DNA of 64,000 nt from Catellatospora sp. KI3 (lineage in GTDB: Bacteria; Actinomycetota; Actinomycetes; Mycobacteriales; Micromonosporaceae). The notes beneath the pieces were generated by a model. The model was given only the letters and a program-made list of their open reading frames with translations, ran no database searches and was not told the origin of the DNA. The translations under genes and the position numbers were made by a program. The stretch's first letter is position 1; every line of letters starts with the position of its first letter. The stretch lies in contig NZ_JASAMB010000005.1 in assembly GCF_029948125.1 (NCBI RefSeq), positions 124,001 to 188,000 on the forward strand. The letters run 5' to 3'. Positions 42,493 to 51,029 of this stretch are shown piece by piece.

Positions 42493-42788
42493 TCGCGCCC
42501 GCGCAGCAGCGCGGCGCGGAACGGCCGGAGCTCGCCCTTGGTCAGGCCCGAGGCGATGAACGGGTCCGCGTTCATGATCTGCGTGGCGGCGGCCTCGTCC
42601 TCGGCCTCGATCACGCAGACGCCGGTGTTGATCGTTCCGAGGGTCGGTCCGGCCAGGATCAGCTTGCCCTGGGCGAGCAGCTGCTGCAGGTACCCGAAGT
42701 GGGCGCCGAAGACCGCCTGCTCGTCGTCGTTCATGGTCGCGGCGAAGTCGTCTCGCGGCGAGTGTATGAAGTAGATCCATTCGTTCAT
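42423..42788 (-). CDS. YciI family protein
   Basis: The 121-residue protein has the YciI pattern: MNEWIYFIHSPRDDF, then the helix FGAHFGYLQQLLAQGKLILAGPTLGT and DEAAATQIMNADPFIASGLTKGELRPF. These small ferredoxin-fold proteins bind a metal or small ligand through a conserved His-Asp pair; the His in HFGYLQ and Asp in ADPF are present. The ATG at 42788 gives the family start. The 3' ends of this gene and the GT39-like gene overlap by 70 bases. Confidence 0.83.
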   Translation of the reverse strand: MNEWIYFIHSPRDDFAATMNDDEQAVFGAHFGYLQQLLAQGKLILAGPTLGTINTGVCVIEAEDEAAATQIMNADPFIASGLTKGELRPFRAALLRGRDHAATPVFSTETRQSDSPSSVTV

Positions 42789-42853
42789 GCCCGGCAGCGT
42801 ACCGCTGTCCATCGATGGGTTGTCACGAGCGGGTCGGGGGTACGGAGATCACC

Positions 42854-43582
42854 GTGAATCAACCGTACGCGGTGACCGCCGAGTTCTACGATCTGCTGCA
42901 GGCTGACGGCCAGCTCGCGGTGGTCGACCGGCTGGCGGACAGGTGGTTCGGCCGGCCGCGGGTGGGAGTGCTGGACGTCGGTGCCGGCACCGGCCTGGCC
43001 GTGTTCCGGTTCGCGCAGCGGTGCGAGCTGCCGGTGCACGCCGTCGAACCCGCGGCGAGCATGCGCGCCGTGCTGCTGAGCCGGCTCGCCACCCGCCCCG
43101 ACCTGCGTCCCCGAGTGCGGGTGCACGCCGCCGGGGTGCAGGAGCTGGGTCTGCGCGGGGTCGCCGACTTCGGCTGGTGCCTCAACACCATGGGCGGGCT
43201 CGGCGGCCCCGCCCGGCGGCGGGCGCTGGCCGCGCTGGCCGAGGCGCTGGTGCCCGGGGGCGTGGCGGTGGTGCAGCGCCCGCCCGCGACGGCCCGCGGC
43301 GATCGCCGGAGCCTGGCCCGGGTGGAGCTGGGCGGCGACGTCTACACCGGCGACGTGACCTCGATGCCGGTCGGGGCGGCGGGGGTCCGCTGGTGCTTCC
43401 GCTACCGGGTGGTCCGCGACGGGGAGCTGGTCCGGCAGGAGACCGAGACCTTCGACGGGCACCTGGTCAGCGCGGAGCTGTTCGACGCCGAGCTGCTGCG
43501 GGCGGGCCTGGCGCCGGTCGGCGCGGACAGCCCGGACGTGGTGGTGGTGCGCCGGTCGCCGGCCTCCGACACCCGCGAATAA
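42854..43582 (+). CDS. Class I SAM-dependent methyltransferase
   Basis: The 242-residue protein has the SAM-binding motif VLDVGAGTG near residue 35, the acidic loop HAVEPAASM, and FGWCLNTMGGLGG as the post-II/IV region. The N-terminus VNQPYAVTAEFYDLL is common in actinobacterial methyltransferases that act on small molecules. I chose GTG 42854 after GGAG over the upstream frame. It is divergent from the YciI-like gene and stands alone; its substrate is not predictable. Confidence 0.8.
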   Translation: MNQPYAVTAEFYDLLQADGQLAVVDRLADRWFGRPRVGVLDVGAGTGLAVFRFAQRCELPVHAVEPAASMRAVLLSRLATRPDLRPRVRVHAAGVQELGLRGVADFGWCLNTMGGLGGPARRRALAALAEALVPGGVAVVQRPPATARGDRRSLARVELGGDVYTGDVTSMPVGAAGVRWCFRYRVVRDGELVRQETETFDGHLVSAELFDAELLRAGLAPVGADSPDVVVVRRSPASDTRE

Positions 43583-43610
43583 CGGCCACCCGGGCGGGTA
43601 TCCGGGGCGC

Positions 43611-44525
43611 ATGACCCTCAACGAGAACGCTGACATCGACACCAGTCAGGTGACCGACGCCCGTGGCTCCGGCGGTGGCGGCGGCTCGCTCGGCGGCCTG
43701 GGCGGCCTGCCCATCCCCATCGGCGGCGGCACGGTGGGCACGCTGATCGTGCTCGCGCTGATCGTGGCGGGCACCTTCCTCGGTCCGAAGCTGATGGGCG
43801 GTGGCGACGCGGGCGGCCCCGGCGTGGACCAGACCTGCTCGACGGCCAACCCCGACCGGCTGAACCAGAGCGAGTGCCGCAACGCGCTGTACATCAACTC
43901 GATCCAGGCGTACTGGCGCACCGCGCTGCCGACCACCTTCGGCGAGCAGTACCAGCAGGTCGACACGGTCTTCTTCGCCCAGCAGGTCAACACCGGCTGC
44001 GGTATGGCCGACAGCGGCGTGGGCCCGTTCTACTGCCCGCTGGACGACCAGGTCTACATCGATCTGTCCTTCTACGACGAGCTGGCCCAGCGCTTCGGGG
44101 CCAAGGGCCGCTTCGCCCAGCCGTACGTGCTGGCCCACGAGTACGGCCACCACGTGCAGGACATCCTGGGCACCTCCGACGACGTGCAGCGGCGCTCGCA
44201 GGCCGACCCGGGCAGCGCCAACGAGCTGTCGGTGCGGCTGGAGCTGCAGGCCGACTGCTTCGCGGGGGTATGGGCCAAGCACGCGCTGGAGACCAAGGAC
44301 GCCAAGGGCGTGCCCATCTTCAGCTCGCTCACCCAGGCCGACATCGACCAGGCGCTGGAGGCGGCCGCCGCGATCGGCGACGACCGGATCCAGTCCCAGG
44401 CGGGCGGCCCGATCGACGAGTCGAAGTTCACCCACGGCACCTCGGAGCAGCGCAGCCGCTGGTTCAACACCGGCTACACCAGCGGTGACGGCAAGCAGTG
44501 CGACACCTTCAGCAGGGCCATCTGA
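43611..44525 (+). CDS. Neutral zinc metallopeptidase (YpfJ family), membrane-anchored
   Basis: The 304-residue protein has a Gly-rich N-terminus, one membrane segment (about 43-63), and the YpfJ-type zinc motif HEYGHH at residues 176-181, followed by LELQADCFAGVWA with the third ligand region. Residues GPFYCPLDDQVYID precede it. Four conserved cysteines suggest an extracytoplasmic location. Start: ATG 43611, 28 bases after the methyltransferase stop, so they may be co-transcribed. Confidence 0.86.
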   Translation: MTLNENADIDTSQVTDARGSGGGGGSLGGLGGLPIPIGGGTVGTLIVLALIVAGTFLGPKLMGGGDAGGPGVDQTCSTANPDRLNQSECRNALYINSIQAYWRTALPTTFGEQYQQVDTVFFAQQVNTGCGMADSGVGPFYCPLDDQVYIDLSFYDELAQRFGAKGRFAQPYVLAHEYGHHVQDILGTSDDVQRRSQADPGSANELSVRLELQADCFAGVWAKHALETKDAKGVPIFSSLTQADIDQALEAAAAIGDDRIQSQAGGPIDESKFTHGTSEQRSRWFNTGYTSGDGKQCDTFSRAI

Positions 44526-44550
44526 CCGACCTCGAACCTCAGCGTCCCGC

Positions 44551-45147
44551 TCACTCCCACGGCAGCCGGGCCAGCGCCAGATCGGCGGTGCGACGCAACC
44601 GCCGCCGGTCGGCGCCCCCGGCCGCCTCGACCGACAGCCCCGCGCTGAGCGCCAGCACGTAGCCCGCGATCGCGGCCGGATCGGCACCGGCGGGCAGCTC
44701 GCCGTCGGCGACGCCGCGCGCCAGCCGTTCGACCAGCAGCCGCTCACCCGCCAGGCGGCGGACCTGGAGCTGCTCCTGCACCGCCCGGGCGGTGTCGCCC
44801 ACCGCGAGCGCGCCCTGCACGAGCAGGCAGCCGGGCGGGGTGTCGCGGCCGGTGGTGGCCTCGACCACCCCGGCCAGCCAGCGCTCCACCACCCCGCGCA
44901 CGGTCGGGGCCCGCACGGCCTCGGCGGCGTAGCCGAACACGGTGTCGACGTAGCGGTCCAGCACCCGCTCGAACAGCCCGGCCTTGGACTCGAATGCGGA
45001 GTAGACGCTGCCCGGCTTGAGGCCGGTGGCGGCGGTCAGGTCGGCCATGCTGGTGCCCTCGTAGCCCTTGGCCCAGAACACCTTCATGGCGCGGTCGAGC
45101 ACCTCGTCGGTGTCGTACTCGCGGGGGCGCCCGAGTGGCGGTGTCAT
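44551..45147 (-). CDS. TetR family regulator, divergent from SDR gene
   Basis: The 198-residue protein has a TetR domain (YDTDEVLDRAMKVFWAKGYEGTS, then LKPGSVYSAFESKAGLF) with the GSVYSAF recognition helix of the AcrR/YcdC-like subgroup, and a C-terminal TetR_C segment. ATG 45147 has GGAGGG upstream. Two copies of TTGA-N8-TCAA operators lie in the 113-bp region shared with the divergent SDR gene, so it most likely represses both. Confidence 0.9.
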   Translation of the reverse strand: MTPPLGRPREYDTDEVLDRAMKVFWAKGYEGTSMADLTAATGLKPGSVYSAFESKAGLFERVLDRYVDTVFGYAAEAVRAPTVRGVVERWLAGVVEATTGRDTPPGCLLVQGALAVGDTARAVQEQLQVRRLAGERLLVERLARGVADGELPAGADPAAIAGYVLALSAGLSVEAAGGADRRRLRRTADLALARLPWE

Positions 45148-45169
45148 CGCCGTACCCTCCGGAAAGTTT

Positions 45170-45236
45170 TTGAGTGTGTGTTCAACATATCACTTGCGGG
45201 GAGCCTCGCGCCATGACATGTTGAATGAGCACTCAA
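45170..45236. promoter_or_regulatory. Two inverted operator copies between TetR and SDR genes
   Basis: TTGAGTGTGTGTTCAACAT at 45170-45188 and, in inverse orientation, 45218-45236 agree in 15 of 19 positions. Each contains a TTGA-N8-TCAA palindrome (45170-45185 and 45221-45236). They bracket the region where both promoters must lie. Confidence 0.75.
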
Positions 45237-45260
45237 GAATTCGAGCCAAGGTGGAGAGTC

Positions 45261-46004
45261 ATGGGACAGCAGCTGGCGGGCAAGGTCGCCATCGTCACGG
45301 GCGGATCGCGCGGCATCGGCGCCGGGATCGCCAAGCGGCTCGCGGCGCAGGGCGCCACGGTCGCCGTCACCTACCAGGCGTCGGCCGACCGGGCCGAGGA
45401 GCTGGTCAAGGAGATCGACAGCCAGGGCGGCCAGGCCGTCGCGCTGCGGGTCGACTCCGCCGACGGCGCCGCCGTACGGGCCGGGATCACCGAGGTCGCG
45501 CAGCGCTTCGGAAAGGTGGACATCCTGGTCAACAACGCGGGCGTCGCCGTCGTCGCGCCGATCGACCAGATCGACGAGCGGCACTACGAACGGATGGTCT
45601 CGGTCAACCTGCACGCGGTGTTCCACGCCTCGCAGGAGGTGCTCAAGCACATGGGCGAGGGCGGCCGGATCATCACCATCGGCAGCGTCAACGCCGACCG
45701 CGTCCACTTCCCCGGCGGCAGCGTGTACGCGCTGACCAAGGCCGGGGTGGCCGGATTCACCCGGGGCCTGGCCCGCGAGGTCGGCAGCCGGGGCATCACC
45801 GTCAACACCGTCCAGCCCGGCCCGGTCGACACCGACATGAACCCCGCCGACGGACCCTTCGCCGCGTACACGGTGCCGCTCCTCGCGACGGGCCGCTACG
45901 GCACCCCCGACGAGGTCGCCGGCCTGGTGGCGTACCTGGCCGGCCCCGACGCGGCCTACCTCACCGGCGCCACCGTCAACATCGACGGCGGCTACACCGC
46001 CTGA
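45261..46004 (+). CDS. Short-chain dehydrogenase/reductase
   Basis: The 247-residue classical SDR has the NAD(P)-binding motif TGGSRGIGAG at residues 12-21, the VNNAG motif, catalytic Ser in TIGSVNA and the YALTK pair, and the closing LTGATVNIDGGYTA. It is similar in form to FabG-type 3-oxoacyl reductases and TetR-controlled quinone or aldehyde reductases. Start: ATG 45261 after GGAGAG. It is divergent from the TetR gene and probably induced by the TetR ligand. Confidence 0.9.
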   Translation: MGQQLAGKVAIVTGGSRGIGAGIAKRLAAQGATVAVTYQASADRAEELVKEIDSQGGQAVALRVDSADGAAVRAGITEVAQRFGKVDILVNNAGVAVVAPIDQIDERHYERMVSVNLHAVFHASQEVLKHMGEGGRIITIGSVNADRVHFPGGSVYALTKAGVAGFTRGLAREVGSRGITVNTVQPGPVDTDMNPADGPFAAYTVPLLATGRYGTPDEVAGLVAYLAGPDAAYLTGATVNIDGGYTA

Positions 46005-46037
46005 CCGGGCGTGCCCCGCGCCCAGCGCGCGGTCTTT

Positions 46038-46101
46038 CGTGCAGTTTCGGGGAAAGTGCGGGAATCTCGGCCTGGATTGCTGCACTTTCCCCGAAACTGC
46101 C
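46038..46101. repeat. Dispersed palindromic element, copy 2
   Basis: Arms GCAGTTTCGGGGAAAGTGC and GCACTTTCCCCGAAACTGC are perfectly complementary, with GGAATCTCGGCCTGGATT-like bases inside. It lies after the SDR gene and before a small gene. Position and stem make it able to act as a bidirectional terminator. Confidence 0.88.
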
Positions 46102-46153
46102 GCCACGAGGATCGCGGGCACCGCGATCGCGCGCGTTCGGCTACGGTCGCGGC

Positions 46154-46279
46154 ATGGCTGAGGGACCGGCCCCGGTGGCGGGCATGACGATCAGCGTGCG
46201 GACCCGGCGCGACGTCGTCGTGGTGGATCCGGACCGCTTCCTGCCCGGGGACCCGTTCGCGCTGCCCCGCACCGGCTGA
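46154..46279 (+). CDS. Possible 41-residue small protein
   Basis: An ATG after GGTCGCGGC opens a 41-codon frame with good codon bias (MAEGPAPVAGMTISVRTRRD, then VVVVDPDRFLPGDPFALPRTG). I do not recognise it. No strong ribosome site is visible. It may be a real small protein or the remnant of a longer gene. It is convergent with the gene at 46284. Confidence 0.35.
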   Translation: MAEGPAPVAGMTISVRTRRDVVVVDPDRFLPGDPFALPRTG

Positions 46280-46283
46280 CCGG

Positions 46284-46685
46284 TCAGCACGGGCCGGACT
46301 CGTCCGGCCAGTCGGCCACGATGATCAGCGGGACGCTGTCCGGCGACCGGTACTCGTCGCCGGGGTAGTACTCGATGTGCTGGTGGCGGTGGATCGCGCG
46401 GTCCTCGGCGGTCTCGGACTGCTCGGCCAGCCCGTCCAGGGCGTCCCAGACGATGTCCAGGTACTCGACTCCGCCGGACAGGCACAGCACGTTCCCGTCC
46501 CGTACGCCGACCAGCAGCGGTCCGGCGGTCCGCGCCTGTGCGACGGTGCCGCCGCGGACCGGCACCTCGATCGCCTCCGGGTCCGCGCGCAGCAGCCGGC
46601 ACAGGTCGCGCAGCGCGTCGGGCGGACCGGCCAGCTCGTTCTCGCCGCCGGCGAAGGACAGGCGGCAGTCGCGGTAGTCCGTCAT
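46284..46685 (-). CDS. Hypothetical protein coupled to a GNAT gene
   Basis: The 133-residue protein begins MTDYRDCRLSFAGGENELAG and ends with ADWPDESGPC. It is acidic and has HRHQHIEYYPGDEY, a His/Tyr-rich segment. The form recalls immunity-like or unassigned actinobacterial proteins, but I do not recognise a family. Its ATG overlaps the stop of the GNAT gene by four bases, so the two are co-translated. Confidence 0.65.
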   Translation of the reverse strand: MTDYRDCRLSFAGGENELAGPPDALRDLCRLLRADPEAIEVPVRGGTVAQARTAGPLLVGVRDGNVLCLSGGVEYLDIVWDALDGLAEQSETAEDRAIHRHQHIEYYPGDEYRSPDSVPLIIVADWPDESGPC

Positions 46686-47203
46686 GCGGACACCCGCTTC
46701 GTGCGGGCGCCGGTCGTCGAGGCCCGGTAGCGGACCGTGTTCAGTCCGCGCCAGATGCCGCGGCCGCCGTCGGGGCGGAAGCCGACGTGTTCGTAGAAGC
46801 CGCGGGCCCGGGTGTTCGCCGCGACGACCCAGGCGACGCACTCGTCGCAGCCGAGCCCGGCCAGGCTGGTCAGCGCGTCCTCGACCAGCAGCCGGCCGGC
46901 GCCCAGGCCGTGCGCGGCCGGCAGCAGGTACACCGCGTCGAGTTCGCCCACTCCTGGCGGTTCGGACTCGGCCGGACCGCTGAGGGCGTAGCCGACCACC
47001 TTCGCGTCCCGTTCGGCCAGGCGCAGCCGGCGTGCCGGGTCGGCGGCGGCCCGCGCCCAGTTGTCGGCCGTGCGTGCCGGGTCGAGGCCGTCGACCATGG
47101 CCGGGTTCAGGTCACCGTAGGTGGCGCGCCACGCGGTCTGCTGAACGGCGGCGATCGCCGGCCCGTCGTCGGCCCCGGCCGCCCGCAGCATGATGTCTCG
47201 CAC
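46682..47203 (-). CDS. GNAT family N-acetyltransferase
   Basis: The protein has MLRAAGADDGPAIAAVQQTAWRATYGDL, the typical GNAT start, and the acetyl-CoA region LDAVYLLPAAHGLGAGRLLVEDAL, followed by WVVAANTRARGFYEHVGF. GTG 47203 gives 173 residues; an ATG at 47191 is an alternative. It is upstream of and coupled to the hypothetical gene at 46284 and divergent from the gene at 47274. Confidence 0.85.
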   Translation of the reverse strand: MRDIMLRAAGADDGPAIAAVQQTAWRATYGDLNPAMVDGLDPARTADNWARAAADPARRLRLAERDAKVVGYALSGPAESEPPGVGELDAVYLLPAAHGLGAGRLLVEDALTSLAGLGCDECVAWVVAANTRARGFYEHVGFRPDGGRGIWRGLNTVRYRASTTGARTKRVSA

Positions 47204-47273
47204 CGGATCAGCGTAGAAGCCCGGTGGTAAAAGGCTTCGCGGGCCGTCGGTGTGCTGGCTAGGCTGCCTGCCC

Positions 47274-48074
47274 ATGAGTGCGCTCGTGCGGCATCAGCTG
47301 ACCCCTGCCGAGACCGGCCCGGCGCTGCGGGCGCTGTGCGAGTGGACGCCGGTCGACGCTCCCGGCGGCGGCCTCCACCCCGGCGACGTGGGGTGGGAGC
47401 TGCGCAATGACGACGCGTCGATTCTCATGTGGACCGACGGTGCGGCACCGGTGGCGGTCGGCTTCCTGGACAGCCACGTGCTGCGGGTGACCGTCGCGCC
47501 CGGCGCCGACCTCGGGGCGCTCGCGGCTGACGCCGAGCGGATGTTCGAACCCGGCGACGACTCCTGCGACGGGCTGCCGCTACCCGGCTGGGCGCCGGAC
47601 CAGGACAATCCGTGGCTCGTGCTGTCGTGGGCGCCGCGGCCGGTGTCGAGCCGCGCCGAGCCGGTCGGGGCGGCCGACGCGGCCGACCGGGTGCTGGTGC
47701 AGCGGTCCGCCTTCGCTAGGTCCACGTTCACGGTCGAGCGCTGGCACACGATGCGGCGGTCGCCGGCGGGCGCCCTGGCCGTGGAGGTGCTCGTGCGCAC
47801 CCCGGCGGGCGCGCCCGCCGCTGCGGCGACCGGCTGGTCGGCGGGCGTAGGCAGGTGCGGCCTGCTCGAACCGGTCGGCACCCACCCGGACCACCGCGGG
47901 CACGGCTACGGCCGCGACGCGGTGCTGGGCGCGTGCGCGGCGCTGGCCGCACAGGGTGCCGGCGCGGTGGCCGTGGTGACCCCGGCCGCCAACGAGGCCG
48001 CGGTGGCGCTCTACCGGTCGGCCGGGTTCACCGTCGTACGCGAGAACCGCGACTGGGTCCGACCCCCGGCCTGA
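47274..48074 (+). CDS. GNAT-fold acetyltransferase, two-part
   Basis: The 266-residue protein has a C-terminal GNAT core (GLLEPVGTHPDHRGHGYGRDAVLGAC, then VTPAANEAAVALYRSAGF) and a degenerate N-terminal half (residues 1-130) that looks like a second, inactive GNAT-like domain, a form common in actinobacteria. Acceptor unknown. ATG 47274 begins MSALVRHQLTPAE. It is divergent from another GNAT gene across a 70-bp region. Confidence 0.8.
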   Translation: MSALVRHQLTPAETGPALRALCEWTPVDAPGGGLHPGDVGWELRNDDASILMWTDGAAPVAVGFLDSHVLRVTVAPGADLGALAADAERMFEPGDDSCDGLPLPGWAPDQDNPWLVLSWAPRPVSSRAEPVGAADAADRVLVQRSAFARSTFTVERWHTMRRSPAGALAVEVLVRTPAGAPAAAATGWSAGVGRCGLLEPVGTHPDHRGHGYGRDAVLGACAALAAQGAGAVAVVTPAANEAAVALYRSAGFTVVRENRDWVRPPA

Positions 48075-48131
48075 CCGGCGCACCACGGTGGCCACTTGAC
48101 AGCGGTGCGGCTCCGACATGGACTTCACCGC

Positions 48132-49073
48132 ATGCGCGTACTGGTGATAGGCGGCAGCGGGCTGATCGGCGCACACGTGGTGGAGGTGCTGCGGGAGCGG
48201 GGCCATACGGTGACCACCGTGGCGCGCACCGCCAGGGAGGGTGTCGACCACGTCCTGGACCTGGAGTCGGCGTCGGTGGAGCAGCTGCGGCCGCTGCTCG
48301 CGGGGCTGGACGGCGTGGTGTTTGCGGCGCGTACCGACGAGCAGGCGCCGCTGCGCAAGCCGGTCTACCCGGCGTTCCGCGCCGACGTGGTCGAGCCGGT
48401 GGTGCGCCTGTTCACCGCGGCCCGCGCGGAGGGACTGACCCGCGGTGTGATCATGGGCTCGTACTACACCTACTTCGACCGGCTGCACCCGCAGTGGCGC
48501 CTGCCCGAGCGGCACACCTACATCCGCTGCCGCGTGGAGCAGGCACGGGAGGGGCGGGCCGCCGCCGGACCCGGCCTGCCGGTCGCGGTGCTGGAGCTGC
48601 CGTTCGTGTTCGGCCGCGCCGGTGACCGGCTGCCCAACTGGGCCGGTGCGCTGGACGGCTGGGCCAGGTCCCGGGCGCCGCTCACCGTCCCGGTCGGCGG
48701 CACCGCCGCCACCTCGGCGCGCAGCGTGGCCGAGGTCGCGGCCGACGCGCTCGAACAGGGCTCGGGGGACGACATCCCGGTCGCCGACGAGAACCTGACC
48801 TGGGCCGAGATGATGTCGCGCGTGGCCGCGGCGGTCGGCCGCCCGCGCCGGATCCGCCGACTGCCCGCATCGGTGGTCCGGGCGGCCACCGGGCTCGGCG
48901 GGCTGCTGCAGGCACTCGGGCGCAAGGAGTCGGGCATCAACCCGAGGTACTTCGGCCGGCTGCTGCTCACGGAGTTGTTCATCGAGCCGCCCAGCGGTCG
49001 GCCGCTGGAGCAGGCGGTGCGGGACACCTTCGCGCGGGACGTGTCCGCTGCGAGCGTGAACGTGTCCGGCTGA
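48132..49073 (+). CDS. NAD-dependent epimerase-like extended SDR
   Basis: The 313-residue protein starts MRVLVIGGSGLIGAHVVEVL, an NAD(P)-binding motif. The active-site Tyr region is SYYTYFDRLHPQW, which lacks the usual Tyr-x-x-x-Lys, so it may be an atypical SDR that binds but does not classically reduce. C-terminal elements (ENLTWAEMMSRVAAAVG) are typical of NmrA/epimerase proteins. It follows the GNAT gene by about 57 bases and may be co-transcribed. Confidence 0.8.
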   Translation: MRVLVIGGSGLIGAHVVEVLRERGHTVTTVARTAREGVDHVLDLESASVEQLRPLLAGLDGVVFAARTDEQAPLRKPVYPAFRADVVEPVVRLFTAARAEGLTRGVIMGSYYTYFDRLHPQWRLPERHTYIRCRVEQAREGRAAAGPGLPVAVLELPFVFGRAGDRLPNWAGALDGWARSRAPLTVPVGGTAATSARSVAEVAADALEQGSGDDIPVADENLTWAEMMSRVAAAVGRPRRIRRLPASVVRAATGLGGLLQALGRKESGINPRYFGRLLLTELFIEPPSGRPLEQAVRDTFARDVSAASVNVSG

Positions 49074-49157
49074 CGGCGGCCGACGCACGGGTCGCCCGGC
49101 GAGGATCGGTGTACGGCCGCGCACCGCGGCCGTACACCCGACCGGGGAGGAGAGCCC

Positions 49158-49460
49158 ATGTTCATCGCCATCGTCGACTTCGACACCGCCGCCGCCGACC
49201 GTCCCGCCGCCCTGGCCCAGCTCGACCGGGAGGGCGCGAACGTACGGGCGATGCCGGGCAACGTCGCGTTCCGGGTGCACGCGTCGCGCCTGAACGACAC
49301 CGGGGTCACCATCGTGCACGAGTGGGCCGACGCCGAGTCGTTCGCCGGGTACCAGGCGTCGGACTCGTTCGCGCGGTCGGGCCAGGTGCTGCGGCCGCTG
49401 ATGACCGGCGCGCCGCTGAGCCGCCGGTTCCGCGCCGAACTGGTCGAGACGGTCGCCTGA
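49158..49460 (+). CDS. Antibiotic biosynthesis monooxygenase-type (ABM) small protein
   Basis: The 100-residue protein has the ferredoxin-like ABM fold pattern: MFIAIVDFDTAAADRPAALAQLDRE, then NVAFRVHASRLNDTGVTIVHEWADAESFAGYQAS. ABM proteins are cofactor-free oxygenases or dimeric binders. Start: ATG with GGGGAGGAG upstream. It lies directly before the AraC gene in the same direction, with only 32 bases between, so the two are likely an operon. Confidence 0.8.
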   Translation: MFIAIVDFDTAAADRPAALAQLDREGANVRAMPGNVAFRVHASRLNDTGVTIVHEWADAESFAGYQASDSFARSGQVLRPLMTGAPLSRRFRAELVETVA

Positions 49461-49492
49461 GCGGCGGCTTCTACGATCGGGCCGTGCCGGAG

Positions 49493-50245
49493 ATGACCTG
49501 CGAGGCGTACAGCTTCGTCCGTACGTTCGCGCCGGAGCCCGACCGGGAGCTGCGCGTGGACCGCCACTACCTGCTCTGCGCCTCCGCCGGTGTGCTCCGG
49601 CTGGAAGCGCGGGGTCAGGCGTGGCTGCTGCCCCCGGCCCGCGCCGCCCTGATCGGGGCGGGGCAGCCGATCCTGGTCGGCATACCGCAGCCGGTGACGA
49701 CGGCGTCGGTGCTGTTCCACCCGGGATTCGTCGCGGCCCCGCCCGCGCCGCTGACCGTGTTCGACCTCGATCCGCTGGCACGGGAGCTGGTGCGCGCCTG
49801 CGGCGAGTGGGGCGAGGGCGAGCAGCCGCTGCCGGCGTACCCGAAGGCGCTGTTCGCGGCCCTGGCCGCGGTGGCCTGGCGGCTGGCCGAGCGGCCCAGC
49901 CCGGTCGTCGTGCCCGCCGGCCGGTCACCGGAGCTGCGCCGGGCGCTGCGGCTGACCGAGCGGCGGCTGGGGGAGGAGGTCCGCTTCGAGGACGTGGCGG
50001 CAGAGGTGGGCCTGGCGCCCCGGTCGCTGGCGCGCCGCTTCGCGGACGAGACCGGCATGACCTGGCGCGCGGTGCTGCGCCGGATGCGGGTGCTGCGCGC
50101 GGTCGAGGAGCTGGCGGCGGGCGACACCCCGGTGACCGCGATCGCGTTCCGGGTCGGGTACACCTCGCTGTCCGCCTTCAACGCCGCGTTCGCCGAACTC
50201 ACCGGCCGCACGCCCACGCAGTACCGGGCCAGCTTCCGTCCCTGA
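49493..50245 (+). CDS. AraC family transcriptional regulator
   Basis: The 250-residue protein has an N-terminal sensor (about 1-140) and a C-terminal AraC domain with two helix-turn-helix motifs (EEVRFEDVAAEVGLAPRSLARRFADETG, then TAIAFRVGYTSLSAFNAAFAELTGRTP). It starts at ATG 49493; GTG 49484 is an alternative. It probably controls the ABM gene upstream or the flavin-binding protein downstream. Confidence 0.88.
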   Translation: MTCEAYSFVRTFAPEPDRELRVDRHYLLCASAGVLRLEARGQAWLLPPARAALIGAGQPILVGIPQPVTTASVLFHPGFVAAPPAPLTVFDLDPLARELVRACGEWGEGEQPLPAYPKALFAALAAVAWRLAERPSPVVVPAGRSPELRRALRLTERRLGEEVRFEDVAAEVGLAPRSLARRFADETGMTWRAVLRRMRVLRAVEELAAGDTPVTAIAFRVGYTSLSAFNAAFAELTGRTPTQYRASFRP

Positions 50246-50383
50246 CCGTGTGCGCCCGCTGGGACCCGGACCGCCCGGGGCGGCGGCGGGCCGCCCGGCG
50301 GAGTAGCGTGCGGGTGCGGCAGCTCCGTCCACCGCCCGGCGGGCTGCCCGTCCGCCGGCACGATGGGCGGGGAGGAGTGCACC

Positions 50384-50983
50384 ATGGGCAAGACCTACGA
50401 GCGCATCGACGGCCGCCTGCGCGAGTTCATCGAGGCGCAGCAGATGTTCTTCACCGCGACCGCGCCACTGGCCGGCGACGGGACGATCAACCTGTCGCCG
50501 AAGGGTCTGACCGGTTCGTTCGCCGTGCTCGACGAGCACGCCGTGGCCTATCTGGACTTCGCGGGCAGCAACGCCGAGACCATCGCGCACCTGCGGGAGA
50601 ACGGCCGCATCACGCTCATGTGGTGCGCCTTCCAGGGTCCGCCGAACATCGTGCGGGTGCACGGGCGCGGCGAGCCGGTCTTCCGCGACGACCCCCGCTT
50701 CCCCGAGCTGCTGGCGCACTTCCCGGGCATCGACCACCGCGGCCACGGCCTGCGCGCGATCATCGTGGTGCACGCCGAGCTCGTCCGCGACACCTGCGGC
50801 TACGCCGTCCCGTTCATGACCTACGACGAGGACCGCGACCTGCACCGGCGCCGGTTCGAGCGGGAGGACGACGCCTCGCTGTCGGCGTACTTCACGGGCA
50901 AGGACCACGTCGCGACCAGCATCGACGGGCTGCCGGGCCTGCCGCTGCCACTGCCGCCCAGCGTCGAGCCCGCCACGGTGTGA
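50384..50983 (+). CDS. Pyridoxamine 5'-phosphate oxidase-like flavin/F420-binding protein
   Basis: The 199-residue protein has the split-barrel pattern: FIEAQQMFFTATAPLAGDGTINLSPKGL, LDFAGSNAETIAHLRENGRITLMWCAFQGPPNIVRVHGRGEP and CGYAVPFMTYDEDR. Family members use FMN or F420 as redox cofactor, and the GTINLSPKG and NGRITLM segments suit the FMN-binding PNPOx group. Start: ATG after GGGGAGGAG. A terminator follows. Confidence 0.85.
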   Translation: MGKTYERIDGRLREFIEAQQMFFTATAPLAGDGTINLSPKGLTGSFAVLDEHAVAYLDFAGSNAETIAHLRENGRITLMWCAFQGPPNIVRVHGRGEPVFRDDPRFPELLAHFPGIDHRGHGLRAIIVVHAELVRDTCGYAVPFMTYDEDRDLHRRRFEREDDASLSAYFTGKDHVATSIDGLPGLPLPLPPSVEPATV

Positions 50984-50991
50984 CCGGCCGC

Positions 50992-51023
50992 GCCGGGGCC
51001 CGCGCGCCGTCGCGGGCCCCGGC
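50992..51023. terminator. Bidirectional terminator
   Basis: Arms GCCGGGGCCCGCG and CGCGGGCCCCGGC are exact complements with a six-base loop. It lies between the convergent PNPOx-like and metalloprotease genes. Confidence 0.8.
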
Positions 51024-51029
51024 ACCGGC

